This document shows positions 32,907-43,387 of a stretch of 64,000 nt of DNA, piece after piece. Position 1 is the stretch's first letter. Every line of letters starts with the position of its first letter. The position numbers and the translations under genes are program-made. The DNA is taken from assembly GCF_963169125.1 (NCBI RefSeq), contig NC_084793.1, forward strand, positions 41,783,578 to 41,847,577, written 5' to 3'. This stretch comes from Humulus lupulus. Taxonomy: Eukaryota > Streptophyta > Magnoliopsida > Rosales > Cannabaceae. The notes below the pieces were generated by a model that worked only from the letters and a program-made list of their open reading frames with translations, was not told the origin of the DNA and searched no databases.

Positions 32907-33607
32907 ACTTTCTCATTTATTTTTTCTTTCTTTTTGGCTATACGACCCACGGGTCGTGATGTAAAGAAAATAATTTCTTTTTAAACTTTGCTACACGGGC
33001 AGCAAATCTTTTTTTCTTTTATTCGAACAGTTACATTCAAGCAGCGATGCTTGTGGTGTAAAAGCTTAAATCTTGATGCTATAATATTTTTATTTATTAT
33101 AACATTTGTCTGTATGACCGAACTTAGCATATTACTTTGGCATGACTTAACAAAACATAAATTTTGAAAAATATTCTAAGTACTGTAGCATGCTTTCACT
33201 CATTTTGTTCATGTGTTTACATACCTTGCGAGTATGCTTTGCTATCGATGTGCCTTATATGCCCCCCAAGTGATCGAGGAGCTTTAGGTCCTTGGTCACT
33301 TGCCCTGACCATGGCCTGTTCGAACATTCTTGTTCGTGCGAAAAATGATACTTGTAATACAGCAAAACAACACACGTAATGAACAAATACTTGTAAATGT
33401 AAATTCACAATGGGTGGCAAGAATGACTGGCTGCGCACAGTCCCTTATAATCTCGTATTAAAAATGGACTAAACATGTCTTTACGAGTGATTCTATAATA
33501 GAACCTTACATATACGAGCAGTTAGCCATACAGCGTGGCTAACCCTCTTTGCAAAACTTGTAAAAATTAAAAAATTTAACACAAGCCAGTTCTTTAAAAA
33601 GGATTGT
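32907..33607. other. region between aORF and integrase, copy 1
   Basis: The two genes converge here. It contains the small palindrome ACGACCCACGGGTCGT (about 32944-32959) and a second polypurine-type tract at 33260-33272. No gene is seen. The arrangement is shared with copy 2 (56249-56893). Confidence 0.6.
33260..33272 (-). promoter_or_regulatory. internal polypurine tract, copy 1
   Basis: On the minus strand CACTTGGGGGGCA, nearly the same as the true tract CTTGGGGGGCAAA. Just inside, AAGTGATC and GGTCACTT (33267-33300) form a hairpin, paralleling the hairpin at the 3' tract. Confidence 0.6.
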
Positions 33608-35434
33608 TCATTGATAGTACTTGCCCAGGTGTTCTCCATTCCAGTAACGTGGAACGAGATCTCCGTTTAAGCATGCAAGTTTGTATGTGCCTTGATGAAG
33701 GACTTCTTCAATCTGGTAAGGTCCCTCCCAATTAGGTCCGAGCACTCCAGCAGTAGGGTCGCGTGTATTTAAGAAAACTCGTCGTAGCACCAAATCTCTG
33801 ACGTTGGATTTTCTTTCTTTAACTTTGGAGTTAAAGTACCGGGCGACTTTTTGCTGGTATGCAGTAACTCGGAGTTGAGATTTCTCTCGTATCTCATCGA
33901 TTGAGTCTAAGGACTCCATCATTAGCTGGCTATTCTGATCTTGGTCGTAAGTCAAACGCCAATGTGAGGGGCGATCTAACTCGACAGGCAACATGGCTTC
34001 ATATCCGTAGGCAAATGAAAATGGAGTATACCCTGTCGCTGTACGGTGGGACGTTCTATACGATCATAGGACTTCAGGCAGCTGCTCTGGCCACGCCCCT
34101 TTAGCTTCTTCAAGTCTTTTCTTTAGGGTGTCTTTAAGAGTTTTGTTTACGGCTTCGATCTGCCTGTTTGCTTGGGGGTGTGCAACTGAAGAAAAGCTTT
34201 TAATAACTCCATGCCTCTCGTAGAAATTGGTGAATAAGTCGGTGTCAAATTGGGTCTCGTTGTCTGAAACTATCTTCCTGGGCAAACCATATTTGCATAC
34301 AATGTTCTTGATGACGAAGCCAAGAACTTTCTTGGTCGTGATGGTTGCGAGTGGTTCAGCTTCGACCCATTTGGTGAAGTAATCAACTGCCACAACTGTG
34401 TACTTTACTCCGCCTTTCCCTGTAGGCATGGATCTAATCAAATCTATCCCCCATACTGCAAAAGGCCACGGGCTCTGCATCTGCTTCAGTTCGTTTGGAG
34501 CTGCTCGTGGAATCTTGGAGAACCTTTGACATTTATCACATCTTCGTACATACTCCATCGAATCCTCGTTCATCGTTGGCCAGAAGTAGCCTTGCCTTAG
34601 AATCTTTTTTGCCAAACTCTGCCCCCCAGCGTGATCCCCGCAGAAGCCTTCATGCACCTCCTTCATGAGTTCCTTAGCTTTTTCTGGTGTAACGCACCTG
34701 AGTAGTGGCATTGAGAATCCTCTTCGGTACATAACACCATCGACCAGTATGTACCTAGCATCTCGTCTTTGTAGAGTTCTGGCTTTGTTCCTATCTGTTG
34801 GGAGCGTACCATTTGTCAGATACTCAAAGTAAGGCGCCACCCATGTATCCTCCATTCGAATCTCCATACTGGACTCAGTTGCTTGTATGCTCGGCTTACT
34901 CAGTCTTTCAGCTGGCACAATGTTCAAAGTGTCAGCGTCCTTTGCGCTCGCGAGTTTGGCTAAGGCATCCGCGTTTGAATTCTGATCTCGCGGGATCTGC
35001 TGGAGGGTGTACTTCGTGAACTGGGCTAGCAGGTCCTTTGTTTTATTTAAGTAGGCTACCATTTTCAAACCTTGCGCTTGATATTCTCCAAGGACCTAAT
35101 TCACCACCAGCTGTGAATCACTGTAGATATCAAGCGTCTTTATGCTCATATCCTTTTCCATTCTCAATCCAGCGAGGAGTGCTTCGTATTCTGCTTCATT
35201 GTTTGATGCAGTGAAGTCGAACCTGATGGCGTAGTGAAATCGATGCCCTTTCGGCGTTATCAATATCACTCCCGCTCCAGCGTGGGATTCGTTGGATGAA
35301 CCATCCGTGAATAGCTTCCACGAAGGAGTTTTGTCTTGAGGCTCGAGCGCTTCAGGCTGTTCGCACTACTCGCTATCTAGGAGTTCGGTGAACTCTGCAA
35401 TAAGATCGGCTAAGACTTGTCCTTTTACTGCTGC
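33608..35434 (-). pseudogene. second (Tat-type) RNase H and integrase, copy 1
   Basis: The frame after the stop at 35435 starts with GQVLADLIAEF and an RNase H of the extra Tat type: LFTDGSSNESHAGAG, NNEAEYEALLAG, IYSDSQLVV and NADALAKLAS, with the four acidic positions present. A TAG (near 35107) interrupts it after SQLVVN. Integrase follows: HHCC region (HEGFCGDHAGG..., CDKCQRFS), core with WGIDLIRS, SDNETQF and QIEAVNK (acidic triad present), and a C-terminal region GPNWEGPYQIEEV ending YYQ at 33608. A TGA (near 34063) replaces Trp in EVL*SYRTS. Confidence 0.88.
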
Positions 35435-36889
35435 TCACGGTGAATAGGTTATGTCGAACTGCCCTAACTCGACTGCCCATTTTAATAATCGCCCAGCCGC
35501 CTCGGGTTTTTGGAGGACTTGCCGAAGGGGCTGATTAGTTAGAACCGTGATAGGATGAGCTTGGAAGTAGGGGCGCAGCTTTCTAGAGGCAAGGATTAAG
35601 CAATATGCTAACCTCTCGATTGGCTGATATCTCAATTCTACCCCGATCAGTCTCTTGCTGACATAGTAGACTGCTTTTTGTGCTCCTTCTTCCTCTCTCA
35701 CTAGCACCGCGCTGGCAGCAACTTCAGTAATCGCCAGATAAATAAACAAAGTTTCTCCTTCGATCGGCTTTGATAAGATGGGAGGTTGTGCCATATGAGC
35801 TTTCAGTGCCTGGAATGCTTGCTCGCAGTGTTCTATCCACTCAAACTTTTTATTCCCCCTAAGTAGATTGAAGAATGGGACGCACTTGTCTGTTGATTTT
35901 GAAATGAATCTACTTAGGGCTGCGATTCTTCCGGTTAAAATTTGTACATCTTTGATCCTTTCTGGCGACTTCATGTCGATCAAGGCCTTTATCTTGTCGG
36001 GGTTGGCTTCGATTCCTCTTGAATTTACGATAAACCCCAAAAACTTCCCTGATCCGACTCCAAAGGAACACTTGAGGGGATTTAATTTCATTTGGTACTT
36101 GTTTAACACATTAAAGCACTCTTGTAAATCCCTCACATGCCCTTCTGCTTTCTTAGACTTTACCAGCATGTCATCCACATATACCTCCATGTTTACACCG
36201 ATTTTCTCTTTGAACATGTGGTTGACTAGCCGTTGGTAAGTCGCACCTGCGTTCTTCAGTCCGAAGGGCATTACTCTGTAGCAATACAAGCCCGTGTCGG
36301 TCCGAAAGCTGATGTGATCCTCATCCGGGGGATGCATGCTAATCTGGTTATAGCCCGAATATGCATCCATGAATGAGAGGATCTCATGCCCTGCAGTAGC
36401 ATCGACCAGTTGGTCGATCCTTGGGAGTGGGAAGCAGTCCTTTGGGCAGGCTTTATTGAGGTCTGTAAAATCCACACAGGTCCGCCACTTGCCGTTAGGC
36501 TTGGGGACCAGCACCGGATTGGAGACCCACGATGGATAAAAAGCCACCCTTATGAATCCATTCTCCTTTAGCCTTTCGACTTCTTCTTTTAAGGCTCGTG
36601 ATCTGTCTTTATCGAGCATCCTTCTTTTTTGTTGCACGGGTGGAAAGGTCTTGTCTATATTCAGGACATGGCTGATTACTGTAGGATCTATCCCAACCAT
36701 GTCTTTATGCGACCAGGCGAAAACTTCCTGGTTCTCTCGCAAGAATTCCACCAGTGCGTGCTTCGTGGTAGGCTCTAAGTTTTTCCCAACCTTTATGACT
36801 CTGGTTGGGTCTTCTTTGTCGAGTTGGACCTCCTCCAATTCCTCGACGGGTCCAACATTTTCTTCAAAATCCCCAAAGCGAGGATCCAA
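35435..36889 (-). pseudogene. reverse transcriptase and first RNase H, copy 1
   Basis: The open frame of about 484 codons holds an intact-looking RT: KWRTCVDFTDLNKACPKD, motif A FMDAYSGYNQI, PFGLKNAGATYQRL and motif C MEVYVDDMLV. The first RNase H-like/connection region follows (YYVSKRLIG, RPYFQAHPITVLTN). It is bounded by two in-frame stops: TAA at 36917-36919 upstream and TGA at 35435-35437 (SP*AA) downstream. Both stops recur at homologous sites in copy 2. The Met at 36889 may not be a real start; the frame belongs to gag-pol. Confidence 0.9.
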
Positions 36890-36916
36890 ATCTCCATCCT
36901 CACTTTGGGCAACACC

Positions 36917-37903
36917 TTATTTGGTGACTTCATCACCTGATTGGGCTTGCGTATTAACTTCCATCTGCAATCTATCTGGGGCAGTGCTCTTCGACGTTCC
37001 ACTTTTCGCCTTTGTGATCGAGGCATTGTAGCACCCCTTGGCTTCTCTTTGGTTTCCCAAAACGCGTCCTACCCCCGCGTCTGTTGGGAACTTCATGGCT
37101 AGGTGCCACATAGAGATGACGGCCCGTAGATCAACCAGTATGGGCCTTCCAATAATGGTGTTGTACGCCGAAGGACAATCGACCACTACAAAAGTGGCGA
37201 GTAATGTCCTTGTTGTGGGCATTGTACCCGTCGTTACTGGGAGTTTGATCAATCCGGCTGGGTCGAGTCCTTCTCCAGAAAAGTCATATATCGTTTGATT
37301 GCAGGGCTCCAAGTCCTTTACGGACAATTTCATGCGTTCCAGTGTTGATTTATACAGGATGTTCACTGAACTTCCTGTATCGACCAGTACCCTCTTTACC
37401 ATCATATTGGCCATCTGGATGTCCACGACCAGCGGATCGGAATGTGGGAATCGGACATGTTGGGCATCGCTATTAGAGAAGGTTATCTCACCTTCCTCTG
37501 ACCGACCCTTCTTTGGTGCACGGTCCTCCACAGTCATCATCTCGATGTCCTGGTCGTGGCGCAGAGTCCGAGCATATCGTTCTCTGGCCTTTCCACTATT
37601 TCCCGCGAGGTGCGGGCCTCCACAGATGGTTAAGAGTGTTCCAGCCACGGGGGCAGGCTGTAATGGTGGCGAGCGTTGGCATGTGGACGCCTGCTCGTTG
37701 CCACTTGGAGCTTCTCGTTGGGAATTTCCCGAGGCCCGTACGTATCTTCTCAAGTGTTCTTGTCTAATAAGGAACTCGATTTCGTCTTTTAACTGGTTGC
37801 ATTCATTAGTGTCATGTCTGTAGTCGTTATGGTAACGACAGAACTTGGTAGTGTCTCTTTTCGAAATGTCCTTCCGAATGGGTCCAGGTTTCTTGTAGGG
37901 CAC
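36917..37903 (-). pseudogene. gag C-terminal knuckle and protease, copy 1
   Basis: The piece starts with the zinc-knuckle-like block FCRYHNDYRHDTNECNQL, then a linker, then the aspartic protease: MMVKRVLVDTGSSVNILY (active-site DTGS) and the downstream VVDCPSAYNTIIGRPIL. It ends with DEVTK and a TAA. It is out of frame with the upstream gag because of the 173-bp duplication at 37925-38270. Confidence 0.85.
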
Positions 37904-40029
37904 ACTGGAGCTTGTGGCCTGGTAAACCTCTCCCCGAGACTCAACGAGGGCAGTGTAGTTAGTGAACCGAGGCTCATAACGATTACCCTTAGCTCATTTG
38001 TTATCGGAGGTGGAAGGCTCGTTATACGACCGTTTTCCACCATTCTTGCCATTACCATTGTCGTTCCCGTTGCCTTTGCCGTTGCCATTAGGTTTGGAAC
38101 CTCTCCCCGAGACTCAACGAGGGCAGTGTAGTTAGTGAACTGAGGCTCATAACGATTACCCTTAGCTCGTTTGTTATCGGAGGTGGTAGGCTCGTTATAC
38201 GGCTGTTTTCCACCATTCTTGCCATTACCATTGTCGTTCCCGTTGCCTTTGCCGTTGCCATTAGGTTTGGAACCATTTGCGGCTTTGGCGGTTTCGGCGG
38301 CCTTCTTACCCTTGTTCGAGGGTTTTCCATCATCAGCAATGGCTTCTTCGAGCTTGATGTAGCGGTCAGCTCGGTCTAAGAATTCTTGGGTAGTTCTCAC
38401 TCCTTCTTTTCAAAGACTTTTCCAGAGGGGAGAGCAATGTTTAACCCCTGCGGTAATGGCCATCATCTTGCCTTCGTCTCCTACTGTTTTTGCTCCAGCC
38501 ACCGCTCGCATAAAGCGCTGGACGTAATCCTTTACTGACTCCCCGTCCTGCTGGCGAATTTCGACTAGCTGGTTTGCTTCGGTTGGGTGCACACGACCAG
38601 CATAGAACTGTCCGTAGAACTCCCGTATGAACATTTTCCAAGAAACAATGCTCGCGGGAGGGAACTTAAAGAACCACTCCTGCGCAGCTTCAGAAAGTGT
38701 TGCAGGGAAGATCCTGCACCGAGCGTCTTCGGACACTTTCTGAATGTCCATCTGAATTTCAAACTTATTGACATGCGAGACTGGGTCTCCATAGCCGTCA
38801 AAGTTTGGAAGCGTAGGCATCTTGAATTTGCTAGGAGTTTCGGCATTAGCTATCCTTTGTATGAAAGGAGTGCCTTTTCTCCTATCGTGGTCGATGTAAG
38901 AAGTCCTTCCTCCGACCAGCTGCTGCACAGCCTGGTTAAGTGCGTCTATCTGGGCCTGCACTGCGGTAGGAATCGCGGTGGCCTCTGTTGCTGGGGGGAC
39001 GTTCTCGCCGTACCTCTCGCGGCGATCATTGAGTACATCTCTCAGGTCCTCTTCTCTTCTCCGTTGCTCGCTACCCCTGAGTCGGTCGAAGACATTATTT
39101 TGTCTGGGCTACCCCCCAGCATCCTGTCTATTTGGTTGGTCATCTTGAGGTACCTGGCTCCTGCCTTTACCCCTTTCTCCATTCCTCCCACCGGCATTTC
39201 CTTTGCCTGAGTCGGCTTCATTGTATCCATGGCCATCTCTGAACCTCGACTGGCTATGATGAGATTGACTGTTCCCTCGATGTCCGTTCCTGTCTGAACC
39301 ATCCCGAGCGTTAGAGGGTGGCCTGCGCTGGTCGTGGTGTCCCCGTGCATCATCGTGCCGTGGGGGGCCCCAGACCGCAGAGCCTAACTCTGAGTCTCTC
39401 CTGTTGCCAGGAGGGTACTGACCTCTGTTCAGTAGGTTCGGCCCATCATCCCAACGGCGTCTAGGGCTGCGAGGCTGATGCTCGGCCCTATTCTGCCTCT
39501 GTTGCGGAGGATTACCCCGAGTAGCTTGGGATGGTGGGTGTGCCTCAGGATCCTGTGGGACATCATCATGGGGCATCTGAGGCTGCTCGGGCCTTTGCGG
39601 ACTCGAAAGCTGGATCGGTGGGCTCGGATTAGGACCCCTCTGGGGTGGCCCATTCACCGGTTGGTCAGGCTGCGAGGCAGGTGCAGTCTGATTTCGGGCC
39701 AATAGCAAGGCTGCCTCAAGGGCTGCCATGGCTTCGTTCTGGCGGCGGTCCACCTCCCCCTGCCTTTCGCTCAATTCTGCGCGCTGTCGTTCAATCTCCT
39801 GCTGCTGCCGCGCCATAACTTCAGCGGCAGTCTCCTGACTGGCTCTCAGACTAGCCAGCTCTTCCTGCAACGCGCCTAGAGTACTCTTCAGCATTGCATC
39901 ATCCATTTCCTCCTCCTCAAAGTCCAGTTGTGGCTCATCCTCTGCCATGCTTGCAGGAGGAGGAGGAGGTGGCGGGTTTGACGGTGCAGCGGCGGCCGCC
40001 TGTCCAGTTTTCTTTCCAGCTTTCGCCAT
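37904..40029 (-). pseudogene. gag, copy 1 (N-terminal and capsid regions)
   Basis: The first ATG is at 40029 (MAKAGKKTGQ), only 26 nt after the primer site. The N-terminal part has an acidic segment (DEPQLDFEEEEMDDAM), a Gln/Arg/Glu coiled coil (about residues 45-110) and a long Pro/Gln/Arg-rich region. The capsid part (about 38410-38961) has KFKMPTLPNFDGYGDPVSH, AQEWFFKFPPASIVSW and the YVQRFMRAV block, typical of plant gag. Breaks: a frameshift or stop near 39109, a TGA at about 38410 (KSL*KK) and the 173-bp duplication. A Gly/Asn/Lys-rich linker follows. Confidence 0.82.
37925..38270. repeat. 173-bp tandem duplication inside gag, copy 1
   Basis: AACCTCTCCCCGAGACTC begins at 37925 and again at 38098, and the two units match nearly throughout (ending GCCATTAGGTTTGGAACC). 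173 is not a multiple of three, so the duplication shifts the gag frame. Copy 2 does not have it (about 61197-61380). Confidence 0.88.
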
Positions 40030-40055
40030 TAGTTTTCTCAACAACGATAAACCAA

Positions 40056-40074
40056 GCTCTCAATGAAAGCACCA
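40056..40074 (-). promoter_or_regulatory. primer binding site, Tat copy 1
   Basis: On the minus strand TGGTGCTTTCATTGAGAGC lies three bases inside the 5' LTR. It starts with TGG, as a tRNA-CCA complement must. I do not assign the tRNA. Confidence 0.7.
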
Positions 40075-40077
40075 GAA

Positions 40078-40668
40078 TGTTGACCCAAGATTTGGTCAAC
40101 TGACACGGAGTCAAAATATGCTTGATATGAATGAAAGAGATGAGAAGAACGTAATGACAAAAGTAAATAAGACACAGTATTTTATAGTGGTTCGGCCCCA
40201 AGATCTGGTAATGACCTACGTCCACTTAGAATGATATTGATATAAAAACCAGAAGAGTGATCAAAGAACTAGGGTTCAATGAGTTTCACCCCTTTCTCAA
40301 GATCAATACAATATTCCTAGGATAATTACTGTTATCTCGCACGATTCCAAAAGCCAAAAGTCCCCTCCCTTGAGCTATCTCTTGCTATTTATAGGCTCAA
40401 GGGGGATTACAAAAGATTGTTACAGATATTCTCTCCTGAATAATCGGATACTCAGGAGATTGTGTGAGATAAATTCGGGATTCATAAAGATCTTCCCATA
40501 AATGTCGCCTTGTACACGGAACTATCGACCAGACTGGTCGCGGGTAAGACAGGCTTACACTGCTTCTAATATGTCCTCTGGTCGATACTCTAGCAGAATG
40601 TTTCCAGGTGTCAGCCACGTGTCCAGGGATTACTTGCCACGTCACCAATGTTAATTTTATGGATAACA
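40078..40668 (-). repeat. 5' LTR of Tat copy 1
   Basis: 591 bp, TGTTGACCC to GGATAACA, the partner of 28828-29418. Confidence 0.93.
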
Positions 40669-42061
40669 AAAATAATTATAGAAAAAAATAATTAAGAAAA
40701 ACAAGAATATATATATATTAAAAAATGAAAAAAAAAGAATAAAAAAATAACAAGAGCAACATTTTTCATTTTCATCTTTTGTAGTTTTGTTGAAAAAAAA
40801 TCGTCAAATAAAAAAATAAAAGAATTCAACAATACTGCTACATTTGTGTTTCAATTTTATGTGATTTAATTTTTTTTAAATGTATTTTATTTTGTATTGT
40901 TCTTCATTTTGGCTCTTGACTCTGTGTTGTATTGTAAAACCCCTAAGGTTTTTATGTCATTTAAATTCAAATTAATTGATTAGTTTATATTTTAATCAAT
41001 ATTCGTTAACATTGTTTGTCCTAAAATGATAACATATTTTCTAAGCATTCATTGATATATTTTCAACTCCAAGAGTGTCAACATTTTCCCAAAAAATATT
41101 TTCATTACATTTGTGAGGATTTGGGGTTGAGACTTTATTCTATGATGATTTTTCGAAATCGCTTATGTTATGGATTTTGGAAAGAATGGTATGGTTTGAT
41201 GAACACATACACGGACTCTTGAATTACAACTTTGATAGTTTTAAATAACATTTTCTAAATTCTCACTAAACATTTTGTTAAATAATTTTGCAAAATTTGA
41301 TTCACTATTTCATCTTGGTAATAATTTTTATATGCTTGAATTGTTAGGGACTAGAAATAAGCTAGTTTGGGATTGTGATTGGTGAAAAATGCACATTTTA
41401 TTGATCTTAAATGCTAAAATAAATTAAGTTTTAAATAATATTTTCATTGATTTAATATGATATATTTTATAATTGAAAATATTATTTTTTTTTAATTTAG
41501 TTTGTGTTTAATTTTCATTAATAAATTGAATTTTGGGCATTAGCAAAGAGAAAAAGAAAGAAAGAATTAAATTTGAAAAAAAATAGAAAAATTGGAAAAA
41601 CTGAAAAGAAAAGGCCCAAATGCAAGCCCAGGCCCGTCCAACCCACTTCTCCTTAGCCCATCTATCTCTCTCCTTCACATGCGCTTGCCAAGTGGCACAT
41701 TCTCCGCGTGCCACGCGTCTGCCACAGCCCTGCAACCTGCGCCCCGACATGCATGTGTCTGGCCTCCTCAGCTACCTACCACCTACCACATGGCGTGCCC
41801 TTATTGGCTGCTCTAATCAATAGTAAAAAATCATGACATTTTCTGCTCTTTTGACCCTGCAGTCAACATATCAATCAACTTCAATTTCTCAACATACTCC
41901 ACCTTCATGCAAGGAAATAAGACCGAAAATAGCCATGATAACACCATAAATAATAGTATTAATAATATAATTTGATTTTTAATAATAAGATTTTATTATT
42001 GATATATTATTCATTTTCCATAGTTTATATGTAATTTTTTGTGAATGCCAAAAATTGGATA
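40669..42061 (+). repeat. probable continuation of the gypsy LTR split by Tat copy 1
   Basis: Non-coding AT-rich DNA, followed near 41610-41770 by a C-rich stretch and then AT-rich sequence. Its style (ATTGTGATTGGTG, AAAAATGCACA near 41390) fits an Athila-type LTR and would continue the LTR begun at 28559. It ends where element 3 begins. No gene is seen. Confidence 0.35.
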
Positions 42062-43317
42062 TGATCCTGAGAGGGTCACAGTCAACACTCGAGAGAAAAT
42101 GTGAGGCTTTCCCCTAGTAACCTCGAGCACGCTAATCAACCTCGTCTCTCACCCCACGTAAGACCCATGCCTCACGTGAGGCCTTCGCGAAGCTACCCTG
42201 TCTCGCCCCGCGCGAGGCCCTTGCGAGGTCGTGACCCCTAGTGCACCTTACCTGGCCCGCTTGATGCCTCATGCGACGCCTTCGTGAATCTGCCCTGTCT
42301 CGCCCTACGCGAGGTCGTAACCCCTGGTGCACCTCGCCTCACCCGCCTACTGCCTCACGCAAGGCCTTCGCGGATCTATCCAGTCTCGCCCCACGCGAGG
42401 CCCTTGCAAGGCCGTGACCCCTGGTGCACCTCGCCTCACCGCCTGCTGCCTCACACGAGGCCTTCGCGGATTTTCCCCGTCTCGCCCCACGCGAGGCCCT
42501 TGCGAGGCTGTGACCCCTGGTGTACCACACCTCGCCCGCCTGCTGCCTCACGCGAGGCCTTCGTGGATCTGCCCTGTCTCGCCCTACGCAAGGCCGTAAC
42601 CCCTGAAGCACCTCGAAGCCGCGTCGTCTTGGACACCTGCCATAACCTCGCGCCTCGTGGCATCTTGCATGGCGCGTTACCTGAGCCTTGTTCCACCATG
42701 TTAGGAGATACTAAGACAAGGCTAATCTGGCCCAAAGTAACAGAGGAGGGGAATGTCAGAGCACAGAGTATGTCAGGCCAGGTACGTACTTGTCTAGTAG
42801 AGCACATAGTACGAACTGGTTACCCACACCAAACAAGTAGTGGCATTACAAAGATAGTACGTGGTGAAACCTTTACTACCATGTTCCAGACATCTATACC
42901 ATATAGATATTGGTGGTACGAAGTAGTACAAAGATTGGGTATTACCTAGTGACATCTAAGATACACTGGACTCGACCACCGCTCCTCCAACACCACTACC
43001 ATCCGCTCCACGATCACTTGTGGCTTGTAGATGAGTCTTTTTTTCCCTTCAAGGCCGTATATGGAGCCAATAGTGCTCACCTATAGAAGGGACCTTCCTT
43101 CACCTGAGAAGGGGGTCGAAAAATTGGGTATTGTAACCAGGGATTCTTGACGAATACAAATATTTTCTCTATTTTCAATTCTAAAATTTCAACATTTACA
43201 TTTTGTGTTCTTGAAATCATAAGAAAGTTTGCTTGAAGTTCATTTGATTTTAATCTACTTCTTTTACAACTCACAAAGTTCTTGATCTAACATAGTTGAC
43301 GAGTTCTTACCATCAAT
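42062..43317 (+). repeat. 5' LTR of element 3
   Basis: The right limit is set by the primer site. The left limit is uncertain. It includes the minisatellite and, near 43080-43110, CTATAGAAGGGACC, which may be a decayed TATA region. No second LTR lies in the window to confirm the borders. Confidence 0.5.
42125..42612. repeat. GC-rich minisatellite, about five units of 86-97 bp
   Basis: Each unit contains GCCTCACGCGAGGCCTTCG, CTGTCTCGCCC and TGACCCCTGGTGCACC with variation. Two units lack an internal block of about 11 bp (CTTGCGAGGC-like), which explains the two unit lengths. The array is strongly GC-rich in otherwise AT-rich DNA. Confidence 0.8.
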
Positions 43318-43321
43318 AGTT

Positions 43322-43339
43322 TGGCGCCGTCTGTGGGAA
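43322..43339 (+). promoter_or_regulatory. primer binding site, element 3
   Basis: TGGCGCCGTCTGTGGGAA, a primer-site type common in plant Tat elements. It follows the presumed LTR end CATCAATAG. Confidence 0.75.
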
Positions 43340-43387
43340 GGATAAGTGTCAAGCCATTGTTCTTCCATTGATTCCGGTAAAGAAAGA

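Larger units (their letters stand above)
28828..40668 (-). mobile_element. Tat-lineage Ty3/gypsy retrotransposon, copy 1, full length
   Basis: It has two 591-bp LTRs (TGTTGACCC...GGATAACA), a primer site next to the right LTR and a polypurine tract next to the left one. Gag, protease, RT, RNase H, a second RNase H and integrase lie on the minus strand. A spliced extra gene lies on the plus strand between integrase and the 3' LTR. The doubled RNase H and antisense extra gene mark the Tat lineage. By eye the LTRs differ at about a dozen positions, suggesting a fairly recent insertion, yet gag-pol has several stops, a 173-bp duplication and frameshifts. The flanks AAATT and AAAAT are not a perfect target duplication. 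Confidence 0.92.

Noticed and set aside
38171..38362. Pro/Leu-rich frame opposite gag
   Set aside because: It is the complement of the Gly/Asn/Lys-rich gag linker, a shadow of gag coding.
28823..40673. A perfect 5-bp target duplication for Tat copy 1
   Set aside because: The flanks read AAATT and AAAAT, alike only because both are A/T runs; I do not claim a duplication.
42284..42949. A 221-codon plus-strand frame over the minisatellite
   Set aside because: It is open because the GC-rich tandem repeat lacks stops; the product is an Arg/Pro/His-rich repeat with no family features.
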